Below are positions 58,535-64,000 of a stretch of 64,000 bases of DNA, in pieces. How positions within the stretch are numbered: position 1 is the first letter of the stretch; every line of letters begins with the position of its first letter. The notes under the pieces were generated by a model, which was not told where the DNA came from, searched no databases, and saw nothing but the letters and a program-made list of their open reading frames with translations. The translations under genes were made by a program, and so were the position numbers. This DNA is from Lentzea tibetensis (GTDB lineage: Bacteria > Actinomycetota > Actinomycetes > Mycobacteriales > Pseudonocardiaceae): positions 1 to 64,000 of the forward strand of contig NZ_VOBR01000037.1 in NCBI RefSeq assembly GCF_007845675.1. The letters run 5' to 3'.

Positions 58535-61162
58535 GTGGCGGTAGCTGATCAGGTTGCCCTGGATCGCAAACCGGAGCTGAGCGCCGTGCGCGCCGTGCTG
58601 ACCGAGGCGGCCGACGGCGTCCCCGCGGTCCTGTCCGTCGAGGGACGCGTCGGGATCGGCAAGACAGCACTGCTCGGTGAGATGACCAGGATCGCGAAGG
58701 ACCTCGGCTTCCGGGTGTTCCGGGCCCAGTGCTCGGCGTCGGAGGCCGAGTTCCGCTTCGGCGTGGCGAGCCAGCTGTTCGACGCCGAGGCCGACGACAT
58801 CGTCGAGCTGCCGGACCAGGCCGTGCTGCACCGGCTGCACCGGCACGTGCAGCAGCTCGCCGCGCAGGGGCCGGTGCTGCTGGCCGTCGACGACCTGGAG
58901 CACGCCGACCGGTCGTCCCTGCAGTTCCTCACCTACCTGCGAAGACGGTTGGGTGAGCTGCCCGTGCTGCTCGTCGTCACCAGGGGGCTCGCGTCCGACG
59001 GCGCAGACCCGGTGCTGCTGCGCGAGATCGTCGGCGACGCCCGCCGGATCCGGCTCGCCGGGCTCGACCAGCACGCCTGCACCCGCCTGCTCCGCGCGTA
59101 CTTCCGCATCGGTGTCACCGAGGAGCTCGTCACCGCCTGGCGGTTCGAGACCGGTGGCAACCCGTACCTGCTGGCGCTGCGCCGCCGCGAACCGGCCGAC
59201 CGCGCCGCCGAACTGACCGCGCGGCTCCGCCAGCACGGCGAGCCCGTGCTCGCGCTGGCCCGTGCTCGCGCCGTGCTCGGGGACGTCGACCTCCCGCTCG
59301 CCGCCGCGGCCGCCGACATCGACCCGCCGTCCGCCGCGGTCGCGTCCCGCGCACTCGTCGCGCTGGGCTTCGCCGAGGTGCCGATGGTGTCCGCGACGCT
59401 GCTCGCGAGCATGACCGAGCTGGAGCAGGCCGAGGTCCACCGGCGGGCGGCGTTGTTCCGCCACCGCGACCAGGCGCCGATCGCCGACGTCGCGGACCAG
59501 CTGCTCGCCGCGGCCACGATCGGCGAGGACTGGGTGTGCGACGTGCTGCGCCGCGCCGCACGCCACGCGACGCCGGACAAGGCGATCAAGTACCTCAACC
59601 GGTTGCTGCGCGAGCCGCTGGCCGAGGACGTGCGCGGACAGGTGCTGGTCGAGCTGGGTGAGGCGCAGTCCCACGTGGACCCGACCGCCGCGCGCGCGTC
59701 GCTGACCGAGGCGGCCGGGCAGCACATGGACGCCTCCGCCGAGGGGCGGATGGCGTTGCTGCTCGCCTACGAGCTGGCCGGCAGGCGGCTCTACCCCGAC
59801 GCCGTGGCGACGCTCGACGGCGTGATCACCCGTGTGTCCACAGTGGATCCGGACCTGGCGCAGCGGCTCGACATGTACGCGCTGGCGCTCGGCCTGGAGG
59901 ACTCGCACTTCTCACCCGAGGTCGAGGTGCGCATCGCGCGACTGCTCGGCGGCCGCATGACGTCCGTGCAGAACGAGCGGTTCCTCAACACGCTGCTCGC
60001 GTACCGAGGTGGCATGATCGGCGCGAACGCGCGCGAGACGCAGCAACGGGTGGGCGCGGCGCTGCCGTTCCGCTTCGGCAGGGACCTGGTCGACCAGTGG
60101 TCGTTCGCGCACCTCGTCGTCGCGCTGGTCGCGCTGGACGACTACGAGGTCGCCGCGGCGCAGTGCGAGGACGTGCTGAAGACCGCGCGATCACTCGACC
60201 TGGCGCTGTCCGCGGCGCTGGTGCAGGGCGTCCAGAGCCACGTGCTGCGGCGGCTCGGCCAGCTGCGCGAGGCCGAGTCGCTCGGCGCGGCGTCACTGGA
60301 GCAGCTCGACTCGCTGGGCGTCACCAGGGACACCAGCCTCGTGGTCACCATCGCCGCTCTCGTCGCCGTGCGGGTGGACGGGGGCAACGCGCGGGCGGCG
60401 CTGCACCTGTTGCGGGACAGGGATCTCGAGGGCGAGCTGCCGGACTTCGCGCACTACCACGCGGTGCTGTTCCAGCGCGGACGGCTGCGCGCCGCGCTCG
60501 GGGACCAGGCGGGCGCGCTGCGCGACCACCTGGAGTGCGGGCGGCGGATGGAGCGCAGGGGAGCGCGCAACCCGGCGGCTCAGCCGTGGCGCTCGCACGC
60601 CGCGCTCGCGCACCTCGCGCTCGGCGACCGGGACAGCGCCACCGAGCTGGCCGAGCAGGAGCTCGCGCTGGCACGGGAGTGGGGAAGGCCGATCCCGATC
60701 GGCATCGCGTTGCGCGCACTCGGCCTGGTGACCGGCTCGGTCGACCTGCTCGCCGAGTCCGTTGCGGCACTGCGGTCGACGCCCGCGAGCCTGGAGCTGG
60801 CGCGGTCGCTGGTCGACTGGGGCACGTGCCTGCGGGAGGGCGGTCGCGTCACCGAGGCGCAGGCGGCGCTGCGGCAGGGACACGACCTGGCGAAGCGGTG
60901 CGGCGCGGTCCCGCTGATGGGCATCGCGGCACGCGAGCTGCGGGCGTCCGGCGGCAGGCCGTCGCGGACCGTCAACGCCGACCCGAACGCGCTCACCGCG
61001 CAGGAGGAGCACATCGTCCGCCGGGCGATGCTCGGCCTGACGAACAAGCAGATCGCGGACGAGCTGTTCGTCACTCCGCGCGCCGTCGAGCTGCATCTCA
61101 CCCGTGCGTACCGCAAATTGGGAATCAGCGGCAGAAGAAATCTAGCAGATGTACTGAAATAG
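58535..61162 (+). CDS. Large ATP-binding LuxR-type regulator (LAL)
   Basis: 875 residues from GTG 58535 (GGAGAGGA upstream). AAA/STAND domain with Walker A GRVGIGKTALL (37-47) and VLLAVDDLEHAD (about 110-121). A TPR-like middle is followed by a C-terminal LuxR helix-turn-helix (LTAQEEHIVRRAMLGLTNKQ, then ADELFVTPRAVELHLTRAYRKLG). LALs often activate secondary-metabolite clusters. It lies 60 bp after the P450 gene, which may be its target, by inference. Confidence 0.92.
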   Translation: MAVADQVALDRKPELSAVRAVLTEAADGVPAVLSVEGRVGIGKTALLGEMTRIAKDLGFRVFRAQCSASEAEFRFGVASQLFDAEADDIVELPDQAVLHRLHRHVQQLAAQGPVLLAVDDLEHADRSSLQFLTYLRRRLGELPVLLVVTRGLASDGADPVLLREIVGDARRIRLAGLDQHACTRLLRAYFRIGVTEELVTAWRFETGGNPYLLALRRREPADRAAELTARLRQHGEPVLALARARAVLGDVDLPLAAAAADIDPPSAAVASRALVALGFAEVPMVSATLLASMTELEQAEVHRRAALFRHRDQAPIADVADQLLAAATIGEDWVCDVLRRAARHATPDKAIKYLNRLLREPLAEDVRGQVLVELGEAQSHVDPTAARASLTEAAGQHMDASAEGRMALLLAYELAGRRLYPDAVATLDGVITRVSTVDPDLAQRLDMYALALGLEDSHFSPEVEVRIARLLGGRMTSVQNERFLNTLLAYRGGMIGANARETQQRVGAALPFRFGRDLVDQWSFAHLVVALVALDDYEVAAAQCEDVLKTARSLDLALSAALVQGVQSHVLRRLGQLREAESLGAASLEQLDSLGVTRDTSLVVTIAALVAVRVDGGNARAALHLLRDRDLEGELPDFAHYHAVLFQRGRLRAALGDQAGALRDHLECGRRMERRGARNPAAQPWRSHAALAHLALGDRDSATELAEQELALAREWGRPIPIGIALRALGLVTGSVDLLAESVAALRSTPASLELARSLVDWGTCLREGGRVTEAQAALRQGHDLAKRCGAVPLMGIAARELRASGGRPSRTVNADPNALTAQEEHIVRRAMLGLTNKQIADELFVTPRAVELHLTRAYRKLGISGRRNLADVLK

Positions 61163-61187
61163 GGGACCGGGATGGTCCCGGCCCCCT
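61163..61187 (+). terminator. Hairpin after the LuxR gene
   Basis: GGGACCGGGA-TGG-TCCCGGCCCC stem with one mismatch, then CTATTTG. Confidence 0.7.
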
Positions 61188-61204
61188 ATTTGTGGTTCAG
61201 TGCG

Positions 61205-61519
61205 TCACTTGATGACGACGATGCCCGACGCGAGGATCTTCTTCTCGACCTTCTTGCCGTTGACGTTGACGGTCACGCCGACCTTCACCTCACCGGAGAT
61301 GATGGTCTTGGCGTCGAGGTCGACGTCCACGGTGGTGCTGGCGTCCACCTTCACCTTGATGGTCTTCTTGCCCACGATCGCGACGACCTCGCCGGTCACG
61401 CTGGCCGAGGCGTCAGCGGACGTCGACGTCGTCGGAGCGGGAGCGGCGATCGCCTGAGCGCCGGTGAGGAAAATGCCGGCAGCGGCCATACCGACGAGAA
61501 CACCCTTGATCGCGTTCAT
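61205..61519 (-). CDS. Small secreted beta-rich protein
   Basis: 104 residues from ATG 61519 with AAGGAG upstream. Signal peptide about 1-27, then Thr/Ser-rich segment and a beta domain (GEVVAIVGKKTIKVKVDAST, TVDVDLDAKTIISGE) resembling DUF5666-type folds. Function unknown. Confidence 0.75.
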   Translation of the reverse strand: MNAIKGVLVGMAAAGIFLTGAQAIAAPAPTTSTSADASASVTGEVVAIVGKKTIKVKVDASTTVDVDLDAKTIISGEVKVGVTVNVNGKKVEKKILASGIVVIK

Positions 61520-61684
61520 TTTCTTTCTCCTTGTTCGCGCTGTGGGGGGAAAGATCTTGGGCCCACAAACAACTTCGCGTATTCCGGGTGGGGTCGACAA
61601 GGGTGTTGGCCAAACAATTCGTGGTCGCCGAAGCGCGCGATCCCGTTCGCAAACGCCTTCGGTGGCGTATGGCAAAATGTCGGG
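61520..61684. other. Divergent promoter region
   Basis: 165 bp between the secreted protein and the zinc protein; no motif stands out. Confidence 0.3.
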
Positions 61685-61906
61685 ATGCTGTTCAACGCGT
61701 TTCGGTGGGGCCGCAAGGGCGTGACCACCTGTGCCTGCTCGCCGGAGTGGCCGGGCCTCGTCACCGAGCTCGACGGAGAGCGCCTGCCCGGCGTCCCGAA
61801 CCCCGACGGCGACGCGACGCTGGTCACCTACCTCGGCCTGAAGGCGCACTGCACCGGCTGCGGCGCCCGCTACCCGCACGGCTGGGCGGTCCAGGGCCGC
61901 GACTAG
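61685..61906 (+). CDS. Small Cys-rich protein
   Basis: 73 residues: CACSPEWP and HCTGCGARYPHGW suggest a zinc site. Followed after 11 bp by exonuclease III, so the two may be co-transcribed. No family known. Confidence 0.55.
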   Translation: MLFNAFRWGRKGVTTCACSPEWPGLVTELDGERLPGVPNPDGDATLVTYLGLKAHCTGCGARYPHGWAVQGRD

Positions 61907-61917
61907 GGTTCCGGCTC

Positions 61918-62712
61918 GTGCTCACCGTCTCCACCGTCAACGTCAACGGTCTTCGTGCTGCCGCCCGCAAGGGCTATCTCGAGTGGCTTTCCGCGACGCA
62001 GGCCGACGTGGTGTGCCTCCAGGAGGTGCGCGCCGAGCCTGCTGAGCTTCCCGCTGACGTCCGCACGCCTTCGGGTTGGCACTCGTACTACGCGCACAGC
62101 GACATCAAGGGCCGCAGCGGCGTGGCCGTGCTGTCGCGCGTCGAGCCCTCCGCCGTGCGCGTCGGTTTCGGTGAGCGCGAGTTCGACGCTTCGGGCCGCT
62201 ACGTGGAGATCGAGCTGCCGGACGTCGTGGTGGCGTCGCTGTACCTGCCGAGCGGTGACGTCGGCACGCCCAAGCAGGACGAGAAGGAGCGGTTCATGGC
62301 CGCGTTCCTGCCCTACCTCGTCGAACTGCGGGACAAGGCTCTGGTCAGCGGCCGTGAGGTCGTCGTGTGCGGGGACTGGAACATCGCGCACACCGCCGCG
62401 GACCTGAAGGCGTGGAAGACCAACCAGAAGTCGTCCGGGTTCCTGCCTTCCGAGCGGGCGTGGATGGACTCCGTGTTCGCGTCCGGGTACACCGACGTGA
62501 TGCGTGCCCTGCACCCCGATGTGGCCGGGCCCTACTCGTGGTGGTCCTACCGGGGCAAGGCGTTCGACAACGACTCCGGATGGCGGATCGACTACCAGAT
62601 GGCGACGGAGGGGCTCGCTGGATCGGCCCAGTCGGCGGTGGTGGAACGCGCCCCGTCGTATGCGGAGCGTTGGTCCGACCACGCTCCGGTTACCGTCGTC
62701 TACAGCGACTGA
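61918..62712 (+). CDS. xthA: Exodeoxyribonuclease III (AP endonuclease)
   Basis: 264 residues from GTG 61918. Endonuclease/exonuclease/phosphatase fold with VSTVNVNGLRAA, CLQEVR (metal Glu), VVVCGDWNIAHT (catalytic Asp/Asn), GWRIDYQM and WSDHAPV (catalytic Asp-His). Removes 3' blocks and cuts AP sites in base excision repair. The closest pattern is the XthA/ExoA group. Confidence 0.94.
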   Translation: MLTVSTVNVNGLRAAARKGYLEWLSATQADVVCLQEVRAEPAELPADVRTPSGWHSYYAHSDIKGRSGVAVLSRVEPSAVRVGFGEREFDASGRYVEIELPDVVVASLYLPSGDVGTPKQDEKERFMAAFLPYLVELRDKALVSGREVVVCGDWNIAHTAADLKAWKTNQKSSGFLPSERAWMDSVFASGYTDVMRALHPDVAGPYSWWSYRGKAFDNDSGWRIDYQMATEGLAGSAQSAVVERAPSYAERWSDHAPVTVVYSD

Positions 62713-63039
62713 GCACAGCCTCGCGTCCCGAACCTGCTCGCTCTTGTCGAGTACGCCGTCTGGTTGACGTCTTCGTCGGCCGATGTGAAAGCCGGTAACC
62801 TGAAAGCAGTCGTCCGGGCCACACAATCCCGGGCGATTGGCTTGGGCGGGTGTCGGCAGCATCCGTCGAAGTCGCGCGCTTGGGAGGCCGAACCCAGGCG
62901 TGGCGCCGGGATGCGGGGACGGGGAACGGAAGTACGACAAGATCCACCCTGCCGAGGCGGACCTTGGTTCACCAGTGGAAGCTGGTTGAGCTGAGGCGCG
63001 CCTGCAGCTCGACCGGCCGGACCTGAAAGGCAGCGGGCC
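62713..63039. other. Intergenic, possible long leader, no feature confirmed
   Basis: 327 bp without a supportable gene. GC-rich and able to fold, but no known riboswitch consensus was recognised. Confidence 0.4.
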
Positions 63040-63267
63040 GTGGTCGAGCAGATCATCGTCGCAGTCGTAGCGGTCTCCTCCGCGTCTGTTGCGCTCTTCC
63101 GGTACCTCACCGTGCGCCAGTTCGTGAAAGCGGCGAACAAGAAGGATCTGCCGGCCATCGCGAACGCGGTCTTCCCGCGGTTCCAGGTCGGGTCGCGCCG
63201 GCCGGATCTCGACGCCGAACAGGGCGACCCGCGGCGCACCGGTGAAGGTGCCTCCGACGACCCTTAG
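63040..63267 (+). CDS. Small membrane-anchored protein
   Basis: 75 residues from GTG 63040 (AAAGGCAGC upstream). One N-terminal helix (EQIIVAVVAVSSASVALFRYL), then a polar basic tail. No family. Confidence 0.5.
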   Translation: MVEQIIVAVVAVSSASVALFRYLTVRQFVKAANKKDLPAIANAVFPRFQVGSRRPDLDAEQGDPRRTGEGASDDP

Positions 63268-63358
63268 CTACCGCCGAGTAGCCCGTCTGACGGATCGACT
63301 TCACCTGCCCTTTCCTGAAACCTGAAACCGTCTCATCAACGGCGATGGGAGACGGCGA

Positions 63359-64000
63359 ATGGTGAAGGGGTTCAACCGGCGTCAGTTCCTCCAGGCGATC
63401 GGTGTCGGCATCTCAGGAGTCCCGCTGCTCGGGGCGGGGAGCACTACCGGCACCACGCTCGACAGAGCGGCCACCCCGATCGGGGCAACCGGCTACCGGC
63501 GGCTCACCGCCGGACCGGGATGGCCGCTCGTGCTCCGCGAAGACCTCGCGACCGCCAAACCGGGCAGGGAGAACCGGCGCACCGCGCTGGCGTGCTTCGT
63601 CCAGTTCTCCGACATGCACATCTGCGACGCGCAGAGCCCGATGCGGTTCGAGTACGTCCACCCGGTGATCGGGTCGGGCGCGCACCGTCCACAGGAGACG
63701 CTGACGGCGATCGGGTCGACGGCGTTGGTGCGCAAGGTGAACAGCCTCGAGAAGGGGCCGTACACCGGGCGGAAGTTCGACTTCGTCATGACCACCGGTG
63801 ACAACACCGACAACCACGAAACCGTTGAGCTGGAATGGTTCCTGCAGGTGCTCAACGGCGGCACGATCACCCCGAACACCGGCGACCTCGCCCGGTTCGA
63901 GGGCGTGCAGAACGCGAACCTCCAGCAGTACTGGCAACCGCACACCTCCGCGAGCGACGACTACAAGGTCAAGGGGTTCCCGGCGATCCCCGGCCTGCTC
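63359..64000 (+). CDS. Tat-exported metallophosphoesterase, partial
   Basis: The first 214 codons of a gene running off the right edge, from ATG 63359 (GGGAGACGG upstream). Twin-Arg signal NRRQFLQAIGVGI at about 6-18. QFSDMHICDAQSP (D-x-H metal site) and FVMTTGDNTDNHE (GDNxDN, second metal site) mark the calcineurin-like phosphoesterase fold, and FLQVLNGGTITP fits the actinobacterial TIGR03767-type family. Usual length about 500-600 residues, so more than half is missing. Confidence 0.85.
   Translation, partial: MVKGFNRRQFLQAIGVGISGVPLLGAGSTTGTTLDRAATPIGATGYRRLTAGPGWPLVLREDLATAKPGRENRRTALACFVQFSDMHICDAQSPMRFEYVHPVIGSGAHRPQETLTAIGSTALVRKVNSLEKGPYTGRKFDFVMTTGDNTDNHETVELEWFLQVLNGGTITPNTGDLARFEGVQNANLQQYWQPHTSASDDYKVKGFPAIPGLL

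Noticed and set aside
62713-63039. Possible c-di-AMP (ydaO-type) riboswitch
   Set aside because: Some GGGGAC and CCGAACCC-like blocks occur, but the conserved order and the C-rich closing block of the class are not found.

Overview
The window reads as actinobacterial DNA, most likely Pseudonocardiales (Lentzea/Saccharothrix-like). The right part (about 34.7-64 kb) is dense, very GC-rich chromosome with actinomycete families: a PknB-like kinase, a Tat-exported phosphoesterase, a GH18 chitinase, monomeric NADP isocitrate dehydrogenase, a LuxR-type AAA regulator, a cytochrome P450 and exonuclease III. The genus is inference only.

The left part (1 to about 34.72 kb) is an integrated, conjugation-related mobile element, or several accreted ones, with lower GC and many short, translationally coupled genes. 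Its right end is visible. A large serine recombinase (33079-34668, minus) sits against an ABC-transporter ATPase gene whose reading frame is cut after a GVVFGQ motif, so the element appears to lie inside that gene. The other half of the gene and the left end of the element are outside the window.

Element layout: (i) 0.16-3.2 kb, minus-strand operon: small Cys protein, globin, DivIVA-domain protein, 38-residue membrane peptide, resolvase-like protein lacking the catalytic Ser, membrane peptide, trypsin-like protease. (ii) 3.5-8.3 kb: XRE-TPR regulator, formyl-THF cyclo-ligase homologue, NucA/NucB-type nuclease overlapping a DUF6461-like gene, Lsr2. (iii) 11.2-17.9 kb: a long coupled operon with small membrane proteins, a VirD4/TraG-like ATPase, a replication-relaxation protein, then two CDP-alcohol phosphatidyltransferase-family proteins and a frameshifted PLD-like gene. 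(iv) 17.8-18.7 kb: decayed genes. (v) 19.3-20.8 kb: a toxin-antitoxin-SecB-like chaperone (TAC) operon. (vi) 20.8-27 kb: two DUF3846 copies, surface-type proteins, a TIR-domain effector and small genes. (vii) 27.3-32.2 kb: tyrosine integrase with a tRNA-Met attachment site, excisionase, and a second replication-relaxation/ATPase module. (viii) 32.4-34.7 kb: small genes and the serine recombinase.

Three copies of one promoter-like motif (TGCATATGGT and ATTTAG exactly 17 bp apart) precede three minus-strand element genes and suggest a shared regulator. No relaxase or replication initiator is recognisable in the window, so the rest of the transfer machinery probably lies to the left.

Chromosome layout: broken ABC-2 exporter operon; Ser/Thr kinase; HhH-GPD protein; membrane PLD-like protein; KamA-type aminomutase coupled to a GNAT acetyltransferase; TIMP-like secreted protein; DnaJ-NERD fusion; tRNA-like remnant; chitinase; MmcQ/YjbR; PRPP synthetase homologue; PHP phosphoesterase; membrane hydrolase; SDR; isocitrate dehydrogenase; amidohydrolase; large membrane NACHT ATPase; P450; LuxR regulator; exonuclease III; and a metallophosphoesterase running off the right edge.
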